Shown: positions 7,818 through 15,322 of the stretch, in pieces
Layout of the letters: every line of letters starts with the position of its first letter
Position numbering within the stretch: the first letter of the stretch is position 1
Assembly: GCA_020852535.1 (NCBI GenBank)
Contig: JADZAO010000064.1
Location: forward strand, 1 to 17,094
Length of the DNA: 17,094 nt
DNA from: Paracoccaceae bacterium
Lineage (GTDB): Bacteria > Pseudomonadota > Alphaproteobacteria > Rhodobacterales > Rhodobacteraceae
Direction of reading: 5' to 3'
Translations under genes and position numbers: made by a program
Notes under the pieces: model-generated
Databases searched by the model: none
Told to the model about the DNA's origin: nothing
What the model saw: the letters and a program-made list of their open reading frames with translations, nothing else

Positions 7818-8576
7818 TCATCCCTTCCGGCGCAAAATATAAATATCCATGATCCAACCATGCTCAGATCGCAACCGCTCGCGTAAAGGCGGAATCGTCA
7901 CCGCCATCTCGGCCAGCGACCCTGCAGCCAAAACCTGCTCGACCATTCCTAGATAAGCACCCCACCATATCTGCACACCCTCAGGCGGTACTCTTAAAAA
8001 TGAACATTCCCCATCCAGCATAACCACAAGGGTATTCACCCCATTCGGCCAGCCATGATCGCGCAACTGTCGCCCAGTGGTGACCATAAAGGGCTCACCA
8101 ATCTCGTTTACAGGAATCGCATGCTCCGCCATCAGAACTTGCATTGAAGTGACACCCGGAACGACTGTAATTTCAGGCACAGGCGATAGGCGCGAAGCAA
8201 TCCGCAACGTACTATCGTAAAGTGAGGGATCACCCCAGATAAGAAGCGCGACCGTTCGAATTTTCTCCGAAAATTTGAGATTGTCTTGAACGCGTGCGAT
8301 CGCCCCAACCCAAGCCGCAGCAATCGCATCATGCCAGGCATCCACGCCCACTAAATACCCGCCCGAGACATCTCGCTTAGGCATGTCGAAAACCGCCACC
8401 GGCACGTCTGGCGCATGCTCCGCCAACATCATATGGCGCAAACCCGCAAGGTCTGATTTGTCTGGCGACTTCTGCGGGATCAGGATCAGGTCTGCCCCCC
8501 GCATTGCCTTGATAGCCTGTAAGGTCAGATGGTCGGGGTTCCCCATACCAATGCCGATCATGACCAGCATTTCCAT
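7818..8576 (-). CDS. cobF: Precorrin-6A synthase (deacetylating)
   Basis: SAM-dependent methyltransferase of the aerobic corrin pathway. It methylates C-1 of precorrin-5 with loss of the acetyl group to give precorrin-6A. It has 252 residues, the usual size. The tetrapyrrole methylase fold is shown by IGIGMGNPDHLTLQA at the N-terminus, LLIWGDPSLYDSTLR in the middle and VVPGVTSMQVLMAEHAIP after it. The IPQKSPDKSDLAGLR segment and the C-terminal WIMDIYILRR separate CobF from the other methylases of this fold. GGGAGA lies five bases before the ATG at 8576. CobF is diagnostic of the late-cobalt-insertion route, because the anaerobic route uses CbiD for this methylation. The upstream neighbour is a 48-residue frame ending 67 bases away. 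pepT follows after three bases. Confidence 0.95.
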   Translation of the reverse strand: MEMLVMIGIGMGNPDHLTLQAIKAMRGADLILIPQKSPDKSDLAGLRHMMLAEHAPDVPVAVFDMPKRDVSGGYLVGVDAWHDAIAAAWVGAIARVQDNLKFSEKIRTVALLIWGDPSLYDSTLRIASRLSPVPEITVVPGVTSMQVLMAEHAIPVNEIGEPFMVTTGRQLRDHGWPNGVNTLVVMLDGECSFLRVPPEGVQIWWGAYLGMVEQVLAAGSLAEMAVTIPPLRERLRSEHGWIMDIYILRRKG

Positions 8577-8643
8577 CCGTCTCTCCCTTTGGTCCGGTGG
8601 CGAAAATTCACACGCCCTTTTCTATGATCAAAGCTATACAGCT

Positions 8644-8790
8644 TCAGTCCATATGCCTATACAGTCTTCGCAATCCATCCCCAAATGACCTATGCTTCAA
8701 CCCCACCCTGGCCAGCGTTTCGTGCAATTTGTCCGCAAACCCGTCGCGCTCAAAAGACAACTGACACAAACCGTCACTTTCAGGCGTCAT
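8644..8790 (-). CDS. Small protein of 48 residues between cobA and cobF, function unknown
   Basis: An ATG at 8790-8788, inside the last codons of cobA, opens a frame of 48 codons ending in TGA at 8644-8646. It fills most of the only large gap inside the cobL-cobF run. The product begins MTPESDGLCQLSFERDGFAD and continues with a helix-like stretch (KLHETLARVGLKHRSFG) and a basic end (LRRLYRHMD). It has no signal peptide and no membrane segment. Two thirds of the frame lies outside cobA, and the residue mix is that of a soluble charged protein. The ribosome binding site is poor (GGCGGGGG directly before the ATG), but the 11-base overlap with cobA would allow coupled translation. It is too short for most gene finders. 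I do not recognise a family, and chance is not excluded. Confidence 0.42.
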   Translation of the reverse strand: MTPESDGLCQLSFERDGFADKLHETLARVGLKHRSFGDGLRRLYRHMD

Positions 8791-9505
8791 CCCCCGCCAA
8801 AGGCCCATATAGAATCACTGCCGGTAATAGCCCTGGCCCCTCGGCCAAATGCGCTGCCAACTCTGCAATCGTCGTGCGTGTAAGATTCTGGTCAGTATGC
8901 CCTACCGCTTCGGCCAACAATGCAGGCGTATCTGCGGGCAAACCATGCAGTATCAGCCCCGCACACATCGCTCCAAACGTACGTTTTCCCATAAAAACAA
9001 CTGTTGTCGCCAAGGGATCGGCCAGCGCTGCCCAATTCAAATCTTCAGGTAGTTTCCCCGTCACATCGGCCCCCGTTAGGAACTGTACCCGCCGTGCCGT
9101 CAATCGCCGTGTCAGCGGAATCCCCGCTGCTGCTGCCGCCGCCGATGCACTCGTGACGCCAGGAATAATCTCATAAGCAATCCCTTCCGCCTCCAGAGCA
9201 ACTATCTCCTCTTCAAGTCGCCCAAATAGCCCGCAATCGCCAGATTTCAGCCGCACCACACGCGCACCCGTGGCTGCATAATCTACGAGCAAGCGGCTCA
9301 CATGATCCTGCTTAGGTGAGGCACGCCCCGCCCGCTTGCCCACGCCCACCAAATCTGCCCCATCTCGCGCATGACTCAGAATTGGACCCGACGACAGATC
9401 ATCAAACAGCACCGCATCCGCTGCCCGCAACCGCGCCACAGCCTTCAGCGTCAACAATTCGGGGTCACCCGGGCCCGAGGATACAAAAGAAACGTAGCCC
9501 GTCAT
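8780..9505 (-). CDS. cobA: Uroporphyrinogen-III C-methyltransferase
   Basis: SAM-dependent enzyme that methylates uroporphyrinogen III at C-2 and C-7 to precorrin-2, the entry to corrin (and siroheme) synthesis. It has 241 residues, a stand-alone SUMT without the CysG oxidase/chelatase domain. Motifs in order: VSSGPGDPELLTLKA at 8-22, LFDDLSSGPIL at 33-43, GKRAGRASPKQDHVS at 56-70, VRLKSGDCGLFGR at 84-96, and IIPGVTSASAAAAAAGIPLTRR after it. The common Pro after GD is Cys91 here, in the SAM-binding loop. The start ATG overlaps the cobB stop (ATGA). The stop lies inside the start region of the 48-residue frame. In this cluster its role is to feed CobI. Confidence 0.96.
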   Translation of the reverse strand: MTGYVSFVSSGPGDPELLTLKAVARLRAADAVLFDDLSSGPILSHARDGADLVGVGKRAGRASPKQDHVSRLLVDYAATGARVVRLKSGDCGLFGRLEEEIVALEAEGIAYEIIPGVTSASAAAAAAGIPLTRRLTARRVQFLTGADVTGKLPEDLNWAALADPLATTVVFMGKRTFGAMCAGLILHGLPADTPALLAEAVGHTDQNLTRTTIAELAAHLAEGPGLLPAVILYGPLAGDDA

Positions 9506-10824
9506 GTAGCCTCCGCAATCAGATGAAAAAACGTTCCGGTCACACGACCGCCGCTCGCAAAACTGCGCCAGGATCCGGTTTCAGTTACTTCTGTTCCCGT
9601 CGCATCAACCACCCGTGCCAGCGCCGCATCAGGCTGATTCACAATCGCCGCATAATGAAATTCATGACCACGCAACCACGCCCCCGCGGCATATCCCGGC
9701 GTTCCGGCCAAAGTCTCAGCGAGACGATATCCCATATGCATCCGTCGCTTCTCAAAACTTGTTTCCAGTCCTAACAGACCCGTCATCTCGTGCCGTGTTC
9801 CATCCGCCGTCACCAACCCAGCGCCCAGCGCCATATAGCCCCCACACTCGCCATGCACGGCCCGTGTTTGAGCAAAAGCTCGCAATCCTTCACGAAAATT
9901 CGATGCCGCAGCCAACCGTCCTGCATGCAATTCCGGATATCCCCCCGGTAACCAGCATACCCCAGCACTATCGTCAGGTGCCTCATCGGCCAACGGAGAG
10001 AATGGCAATATCGTCGCTCCATCCTTCCGCCACGCATCGATCAGATGCGGATAAACAAACGAAAATGCTACATCCCGCGCAAGTGCGATTCGCTCTGCCG
10101 GAGTCTTCATCGACACTGCTACGCCTCCAACTCGCGTGGGCATTGCCGCCGCAATTACCGCATCCAGATCGACATGCTCGGCGACAAAAGTGCCAACCTT
10201 CAACATGAAAGCCTGAAGCTTCGGTAGCTCATCCGCTTGCACCAAACCCAGATGCCTCTCGGGCAGCGCAATCGAAGCTTGCCTCGGCAGCGCCCCAAAT
10301 ACCCGCACCCCTGCCCGATCCATTCCGTCGCGTACCAGCGCTTCATGCCGTGAAGAAGCGACCTTATTCAGCACCACGCCTGCAAGCTTCACATCGGTCC
10401 GCATCGCTGCAAAACCTAGGGCTATGGCCGCAGCCGATTGCGCTTGTCCGCTCACGTCCAGCACCAAGATCACAGGCCAGCCCATCCTAGCCGCAATATC
10501 AGCCGAAGCTCCGCTTCCAGTCTCACCCGTCTGTGCTACTCCGTCAAACAGTCCCATCGCTCCTTCAGCGATCACCAAATCAGCTCCTTTGGACACCCCC
10601 ACCAATCCATCAAGCATCTCAGATCGCATCGCCCAACTGTCTAGGTTCACCGATACCCGCGCTGCAGCCGCCGTATGGAAAGCGGGATCTATATAGTCCG
10701 GCCCGCTTTTGAACGGCTGCACGGCAAACCCCCGCGCCCGCAATGCAGCCAGCAACCCTAGCGTCACCGTTGTCTTACCCGTACCCGAGGCCGGAGCCGA
10801 TACAAGCAGACCCGCAGGCAACAT
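9502..10824 (-). CDS. cobB: Hydrogenobyrinic acid a,c-diamide synthase
   Basis: Glutamine-dependent, ATP-driven amidase. It converts the a and c carboxylates of hydrogenobyrinic acid to amides before cobalt insertion. It has 440 residues in two domains. The N-terminal dethiobiotin-synthetase-like domain carries SAPASGTGKTTVTLG (P-loop) and FKSGPDYIDPAFH. The C-terminal class I glutamine amidotransferase-like domain carries CWLPGGYPELHAG, the nucleophile in HGECGGYMALG (Cys327) and a late His in GTFFHLIAE. The start is ambiguous: a GTG at 10827 overlaps the cobM stop by four bases and the ATG at 10824 by one. I report the ATG. The stop overlaps the cobA start (ATGA). Calling it cobB rather than cbiA follows from the aerobic context. 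Confidence 0.95.
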   Translation of the reverse strand: MLPAGLLVSAPASGTGKTTVTLGLLAALRARGFAVQPFKSGPDYIDPAFHTAAAARVSVNLDSWAMRSEMLDGLVGVSKGADLVIAEGAMGLFDGVAQTGETGSGASADIAARMGWPVILVLDVSGQAQSAAAIALGFAAMRTDVKLAGVVLNKVASSRHEALVRDGMDRAGVRVFGALPRQASIALPERHLGLVQADELPKLQAFMLKVGTFVAEHVDLDAVIAAAMPTRVGGVAVSMKTPAERIALARDVAFSFVYPHLIDAWRKDGATILPFSPLADEAPDDSAGVCWLPGGYPELHAGRLAAASNFREGLRAFAQTRAVHGECGGYMALGAGLVTADGTRHEMTGLLGLETSFEKRRMHMGYRLAETLAGTPGYAAGAWLRGHEFHYAAIVNQPDAALARVVDATGTEVTETGSWRSFASGGRVTGTFFHLIAEAT

Positions 10825-11606
10825 CACGCGGTTTCCGGAAAGCGTGGCGCGGTACCGACAGGCCGGTACCTCCGATCATAATCGCCCGCATAAAGCCGAC
10901 TCTCTCCAAACTCTTCAGCCCCGATTGCGCGGCCCACTATAATCAATGCCGTCCGCTCCATCTCGCTCGCAATCGCCGTCTCCAGCGTATCCAGCGTGGC
11001 ATGCACAATCCGTTGGTCAGGCCAACTTGCGCGCCAGACCACTTTCACAGGACAATCCCCACCGTAGTGCGGAGTCAGGTCGGTCACGACCTTGTCAAGA
11101 ACATGAATCGATAAATGAATACATAAAGTAGCCCCCGTTGCCGCAAAAGCTCCAAGGTTCTCGCTCTCTGGCATCGCTGTAGCTCGACCCGAAGTCCGCG
11201 TCAGTACCACCGACTGAGCCACTCCCGGCAATGTCAACTCCGCTCCCATCGCCGCTGCGGCAGCCGCAAATGAGGGCACACCCGGCGTCACATCATAAGC
11301 AATCCCCATCTTGCGCAATCGCCGCAACTGTTCGCCCATCGCCGACCAAACAGACAAATCCCCTGAATGCAGCCTTGCCACATCCAAACCCTCGGCATCC
11401 GCAGACGCAATCTCGGCCATAATCTCGTCCAACGACAAGGGTGCGGTATTCACGATATGCGCCCCTACAGGGCAATGTGTCAGCAACGTTTCTGGCACTA
11501 GGGATCCGGCATAAAGGCAAACGGGCGAGGATGCGATTAGATCGCGTCCGCGCAAGGTAATCAGGTCTGCTGCCCCCGGCCCTGCCCCAATGAAGTGAAC
11601 CGTCAT
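10824..11606 (-). CDS. cobM: Precorrin-4 C11-methyltransferase
   Basis: SAM-dependent methylase that converts precorrin-4 to precorrin-5 by methylation at C-11. It has 260 residues, as expected. Tetrapyrrole methylase landmarks are HFIGAGPGAADLITLRG at the N-terminus, CLYAGSLVPETLL, ARLHSGDLSVWSAMGEQ and YDVTPGVPSFAAAAAAMGAELTLP. The SGRATAMPE segment and the C-terminal SRLYAGDYDRRYRP are typical of CobM. Start and stop overlap cobE (ATGA) and cobB, so translation is probably coupled on both sides. Identification is firm. Confidence 0.96.
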   Translation of the reverse strand: MTVHFIGAGPGAADLITLRGRDLIASSPVCLYAGSLVPETLLTHCPVGAHIVNTAPLSLDEIMAEIASADAEGLDVARLHSGDLSVWSAMGEQLRRLRKMGIAYDVTPGVPSFAAAAAAMGAELTLPGVAQSVVLTRTSGRATAMPESENLGAFAATGATLCIHLSIHVLDKVVTDLTPHYGGDCPVKVVWRASWPDQRIVHATLDTLETAIASEMERTALIIVGRAIGAEEFGESRLYAGDYDRRYRPVGTAPRFPETA

Positions 11607-11953
11607 GTCCCATCTCCTTGCGCTATTGCGGCTGTTGCCATCCCGTTCGGGGCCACAACCCGTCCCACCAGCAAGCGCGCACTCTGCCCCGCCGCAATTA
11701 GCGCTGCGGCTTCAGCTACCGACCCTGTTCCGAAGGCTTTTTTTACACGTGTGGAAGCTGTCGGCGTTACCGTTCCTGACACATCCACCGCCCTAACCGT
11801 TAAGCCCATACGCGCAGCGAATGCCACCATTACTGCAGTTCCCGCCTTACGCACATCGGTCGCCAAAACATCCGCCTCACCTGCCAACGCCAAAGCCGCC
11901 ACCAGATCGTCCACCGTTGCGGCAGACCGGAACCCGATCCCCGCCACTCTCAT
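11603..11953 (-). CDS. cobE: Cobalamin biosynthesis protein CobE (CbiG C-terminal-like)
   Basis: Small protein of 116 residues matching the C-terminal domain of CbiG: MRVAGIGFRSAATVDDL at the start, then VDVSGTVTPTASTRVKKAFGTGSVAEAAAL and a final MATAAIAQGDG. CobE is needed for cobalamin synthesis in aerobic producers, but its exact role is not settled. A part in handling of the ring-contracted intermediate is suggested by CbiG and is inference here. The frame is open 15 codons further upstream into cobL. I chose the ATG at 11953 because it makes the ATGA overlap seen throughout this operon and begins at the conserved RVAGIGFR. Confidence 0.9.
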   Translation of the reverse strand: MRVAGIGFRSAATVDDLVAALALAGEADVLATDVRKAGTAVMVAFAARMGLTVRAVDVSGTVTPTASTRVKKAFGTGSVAEAAALIAAGQSARLLVGRVVAPNGMATAAIAQGDGT

Positions 11954-13128
11954 ACCACCGCACTCCATTGCACCACCGGACGCGCCATCGTCCAACACCG
12001 CATCCGTCCGAGCGGAGCGTCCTGTGCAACGTCAAAACGGAACAAATCTCCCCCATGCGCTGCCTGCAAGGAATATACCAAAGCTTCGCTCTCCAGTGTC
12101 ACCGCATTGATCACAATGCGCACACCTTTCGGTAGAACAACAAATAACCGCTCCATCAATCTCGCATCCGCACCGCCACCAACGAAAACCGCATCCGGAA
12201 CAGGTAAGCCTGCGATCATCTTGTCCCAAGCTCCGTGATGCACGCTCAGCCGATGATCCACCCCAAACCACAAAGCATTGGCATGAATATTTTCTACTCG
12301 TTCCTCTCGCATTTCGACAGCATGAGCAAAACCTCCCGCCAAACACCATTCAACCGAAATCGATCCTGACCCTGCCCCCAAATCCCACAAAACTTCACCC
12401 CGTCGCGGCGCCAACGTTGACAAAGTCAAAGCCCGTATCGTCCGCTTCGTAATCTGTCCGTCGCTAACAAAAAGCTCGTCCGGCAACCCACCCGAACGTG
12501 ACAGGCCAACACCCACTGCATGAATTGCCACCACCACCGGAGCCGCAACATCCATCAATGCAAACCCCTCAGCCAAACTATCACGTACACGCTCGCGCGG
12601 TCCGCCTATCGCCTCGCAAACTGTCAGCCGCGATGCACCAAATCCCGCACCAACCAGCCACTCAGCTAACTCGCATACAGCGGCACCATCCCGCAGCGTG
12701 GCGATCACTCGTCCGCCATTCGCCAACACTCCACGCAAACGGGCAAAAGGCGCCGCATGTAGCCCCAAACACTCCACCATCTCCAGACGCCACCCCAACC
12801 GCGCCGCTACCAACGAAAAGGTGGAGGGCGCAGTATGCGCCTCCCACTCCCCTGCTACCAAATGTGCCGACAAACTCCCCCCCGTCCCGAACCAGAACGG
12901 ATCACCGGACGCCAACACCACGACCTGCTGCCCACGCAATGCCAAAACCGGAGCCAGATCGAACGGCACAGGCCATTCTCGACCCCGCTCCCCAGCACCT
13001 ACCAACGCCAAATGCCGCGACCCACCAAAGATTACCTTTGCCCTTTCAATCGCCTCACGACTTGCATCACCCAGCCCAGACAGTCCATCTTCACCCAAAC
13101 CGATGATTGAAAGCCAACGATCACCCAT
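11950..13128 (-). CDS. cobL: Precorrin-6Y C5,15-methyltransferase (decarboxylating)
   Basis: Bifunctional enzyme that methylates C-5 and C-15 of precorrin-6B and decarboxylates the ring C acetate to give precorrin-8X. It has 392 residues in two domains. The N-terminal CbiE-like methylase has WLSIIGLGEDGLSGL at 5-19, VVLASGDPFWFGTGG at 70-84 and STFSLVAARLGW. The C-terminal CbiT-like Rossmann methylase has DGQITKRTIRALTLSTL, SAM loop LWDLGAGSGSISVEW (from about 247) and DAVFVGGGA. The frame is open 22 codons upstream, but the family N-terminus and an AAGAAGGA site eight bases before it favour the ATG at 13128. That start codon overlaps by two bases the start codon of cobK on the other strand. 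So any promoter and the ribosome site of cobL lie inside cobK. Confidence 0.95.
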   Translation of the reverse strand: MGDRWLSIIGLGEDGLSGLGDASREAIERAKVIFGGSRHLALVGAGERGREWPVPFDLAPVLALRGQQVVVLASGDPFWFGTGGSLSAHLVAGEWEAHTAPSTFSLVAARLGWRLEMVECLGLHAAPFARLRGVLANGGRVIATLRDGAAVCELAEWLVGAGFGASRLTVCEAIGGPRERVRDSLAEGFALMDVAAPVVVAIHAVGVGLSRSGGLPDELFVSDGQITKRTIRALTLSTLAPRRGEVLWDLGAGSGSISVEWCLAGGFAHAVEMREERVENIHANALWFGVDHRLSVHHGAWDKMIAGLPVPDAVFVGGGADARLMERLFVVLPKGVRIVINAVTLESEALVYSLQAAHGGDLFRFDVAQDAPLGRMRCWTMARPVVQWSAVV

Positions 13129-13879
13129 GACGCGCATCCTTCTTCTTGGCGGCACAACCGAAGCTAGCTTGCTGGCCCGCGAGCTTGCGACCAAAGGCTT
13201 TAACGCAATCTTCTCCTACGCCGGACGCACCAACGCACCGATTTCCCAGCCCCTTCCCACCCGAATCGGCGGTTTTGGAGGCTCCGAAGGTCTCAAACAC
13301 TATCTGCAAATCGAAGCGATAACCCACGTCATTGACGCCACACACCCCTTCGCTTCTCGCATAAGCAGCAACGTTGTCACCGCCTGCAAAGAAACGCAAA
13401 CCTCGCTCATCGCCTTCGAACGCCCACCATGGAGCGCCACCACCACCGATCGCTGGATCCACGTTCCGAATCTCGAAGCAGCCGTTAACGCTCTCTCCAA
13501 CGAACCCGCCCGCGTTTTCCTTGCTATCGGCAAGCAAGCCCTTCAAGCCTTCGCCATCAAACCGCAACACCACTACCTCTTGCGTCTCATCGACGAACCG
13601 GAAGCCCCAATCCCCTTGCCGGACTACACAGTAATTATCGCCAAAGGCCCATTCACCAAAGATGCCGACATCACACTCCTGCGCGATCATGCCATCACCC
13701 ATATCGTCGCAAAGAATGCAGGCGGCACAGGTACCCGCGCTAAACTCGACGCCGCTCGCACCCTTGGTCTGCCGGTCATCATGATAGACCGCCCGACCAC
13801 ACCTTTTCGCCCTGTTGCCAGAACAGTAACAGACATCATGGTGTGGCTCGAAAATCATCCCGCCCGCCTCGGCGTATAA
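13127..13879 (+). CDS. cobK: Precorrin-6A reductase
   Basis: NADPH-dependent reductase that converts precorrin-6A to the dihydro form precorrin-6B in the aerobic pathway. It has 250 residues. Conserved segments are ILLLGGTTEASLLARELA at the N-terminus, AGRTNAPISQPLPTRIGGFGG, THVIDATHPFASRISSN, FLAIGKQAL, IIAKGPFT, KNAGGTGTRAKLDAARTLGL and VIMIDRP. It is the only cob gene on the + strand. Its start codon shares two bases with the divergent cobL start (CATG at 13126-13129), and its end overlaps the end of cobJ by 25 bases. No clear Shine-Dalgarno sequence precedes it. The same frame stays open far upstream, but that part is only the complement of cobL. A full-length cobG-to-cobF transcript would be antisense to all of cobK. 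Confidence 0.95.
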   Translation: MTRILLLGGTTEASLLARELATKGFNAIFSYAGRTNAPISQPLPTRIGGFGGSEGLKHYLQIEAITHVIDATHPFASRISSNVVTACKETQTSLIAFERPPWSATTTDRWIHVPNLEAAVNALSNEPARVFLAIGKQALQAFAIKPQHHYLLRLIDEPEAPIPLPDYTVIIAKGPFTKDADITLLRDHAITHIVAKNAGGTGTRAKLDAARTLGLPVIMIDRPTTPFRPVARTVTDIMVWLENHPARLGV

Positions 13880-14586
13880 ACCCACTTCCCCACTCGTCGC
13901 GTGGCCGAATTTCCTACGATAACTACGGTCTGCATGTCGGCCATCTCTGGCGTAGCCTCGCCTAAGGTTACCGTCACAATTTGTTCCTCCGACGTGGTAA
14001 CCGCCCGCGCGAAGGTAATTAACCGCTCGGACCCACAAACTTGCAACAGTACTTCTAGAGCTCGCGCAAACTGGTGTGGGCGACTGGCCGAACGCGGATT
14101 GTAAAAGGCCATTGCAAAATCCGCTTCCGCCGCCAGCCGTAACCGCTTTTCTACCAGCTTCCACGGCTTCATATTATCCGACAGATTGATTGCGCAGAAA
14201 TCGTGACCAAGCGGAGCCCCCACATGCGCCGCTGCCGCCAGCATTGCAGTGATTCCTGGCAGAATGCGGATATCCGGCACCACACCTGAAAATCCCTCGA
14301 CTGCCTCGAATAAAGCACTTGCCATCGCAAACACACCCGGATCTCCCGAGGATACCACGACTACGCGTTTACCCGCCGCAGCCATGGTCAAGGCATGCAT
14401 CGCACGATCCAACTCGACTCGATTGTTCGAAGGATGCAGCGTAAGTCCCTCACGCGGCGCAACCCGTATCACATAATGTATATAGCCAACCACATCGGTC
14501 GCCTGCGCCAAAGCTTCGCGCACTTCCACCGTGATCATTCCCTCGTCTCCTGGGCCGAGTCCCGCAACCGCAACCCAACCGCTCAT
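13855..14586 (-). CDS. cobJ: Precorrin-3B C17-methyltransferase
   Basis: SAM-dependent enzyme that methylates C-17 of precorrin-3B and drives ring contraction to precorrin-4. It has 243 residues, the stand-alone form. Motifs in order: VAVAGLGPGDEGMIT at 5-19, DVVGYIHYV, HPSNNRVELDRA, VVVVSSGDPGVFAMA, RILPGITAMLAAAAHVGAPLGHDFC, INLSDNMKPW and MAFYNPRSASRP. These are characteristic of CobJ/CbiJ-type ring-contracting methylases. The start overlaps the cobI stop (ATGA). The 3' end overlaps the cobK 3' end tail to tail by 25 bases. Confidence 0.96.
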   Translation of the reverse strand: MSGWVAVAGLGPGDEGMITVEVREALAQATDVVGYIHYVIRVAPREGLTLHPSNNRVELDRAMHALTMAAAGKRVVVVSSGDPGVFAMASALFEAVEGFSGVVPDIRILPGITAMLAAAAHVGAPLGHDFCAINLSDNMKPWKLVEKRLRLAAEADFAMAFYNPRSASRPHQFARALEVLLQVCGSERLITFARAVTTSEEQIVTVTLGEATPEMADMQTVVIVGNSATRRVGKWVYTPRRAG

Positions 14587-15320
14587 TCAGTGCCCCCGAT
14601 CTCAGGCCGTCTCCCCCGACCATGCACCAATACAATGGCAAAATAAGGAACATCCGTCACATCCACATCAATCAGCCGAGCCAGTCGTTGATCAGGCATT
14701 GTTCCTCGTTCGACCAGCCACGCATCGGCCAACCGCCCCGTGGCAGCTAAAGCTTCGCGCACCTTAGGTAGATTGCGCCCCGTCTTCATGACCACGAGAG
14801 CATCCGCCGTCCGCATATGCCGCTCCAGTTCATCGTGTGATAACGTCCCCGTCAGAATGGTCAGCACATCGTCGCCCCATGTAATGGGTATGCCCGTGGC
14901 AGTCCAACACCCTGCCATCCCTGTAATTCCTGGAATGACATCAAGTTCGACCCGTCCTTGGAACCGTGTGTAAAGATGCATGAACGACCCATAAAAGAAA
15001 GGATCGCCCTCACAGAGCACCACAACATCCGACTCTGTTGCCACCGTAACAAGCCGATCTGCCCAATCATCGTAGAAGCGCGCCAGCGCGTCATTGTACT
15101 CTGCCCCATCGAAGGGCAACTCGGTCGTCACCGGATACTCCATCGCGTATTCAACAACTTCTGGCGCCAGCATCCCCTCGACGATCCGACGCGCGTGCCC
15201 TTGCCGCCCTTTCTTGCGGAAATAGGCGATATGTCCTGCATTCCTGATAATTCGGTCCGACTGGACCGACATCAAATCAGGGTTCCCCGGCCCTAACCCC
15301 GTACAGATGATCTTGCCCAT
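14583..15320 (-). CDS. cobI: Precorrin-2 C20-methyltransferase
   Basis: SAM-dependent methylase that converts precorrin-2 to precorrin-3A by methylation at C-20. It has 245 residues. Landmarks are IICTGLGPGNPDLMSVQSDR at the N-terminus, IAYFRKKGRQGHARRI, MEYPVTTELPF, VVVLCEGDPFFYGSFMHLYTR, DVIPGITGMAGCWTATGIPITWGDD and VVMKTGRNLPKV, all typical of CobI. The frame is open for 59 more codons upstream, but these shadow cobH. The ATG at 15320 has a GGAAGGA site six bases before it and lies two bases after the cobH stop. The stop overlaps the cobJ start. Confidence 0.96.
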   Translation of the reverse strand: MGKIICTGLGPGNPDLMSVQSDRIIRNAGHIAYFRKKGRQGHARRIVEGMLAPEVVEYAMEYPVTTELPFDGAEYNDALARFYDDWADRLVTVATESDVVVLCEGDPFFYGSFMHLYTRFQGRVELDVIPGITGMAGCWTATGIPITWGDDVLTILTGTLSHDELERHMRTADALVVMKTGRNLPKVREALAATGRLADAWLVERGTMPDQRLARLIDVDVTDVPYFAIVLVHGRGRRPEIGGTE

Positions 15321-15322
15321 AC

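Noticed and set aside
8631..8644. AAGCT-ATAC-AGCTT hairpin upstream of cobF
   Set aside because: Five AT-rich pairs and no T run. Too weak for a terminator, and no cobalamin riboswitch box was recognised around it.
12498..13106. 202-codon + strand frame opposite cobL
   Set aside because: Low-complexity proline/histidine composition, antisense to a well-supported gene.
12698..13126. 143-codon + strand extension in frame with cobK, giving a possible 393-residue protein
   Set aside because: It is the complement of cobL. Family similarity starts exactly at the ATG at 13127, and the extension is proline-, histidine- and threonine-rich without domain character.
13121..14164. Long - strand open frame (347 codons) across cobK into cobJ
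   Set aside because: A shadow of cobK and of cobJ in another frame. Glycine- and cysteine-rich with no recognisable domain, and explained by the strand base bias.
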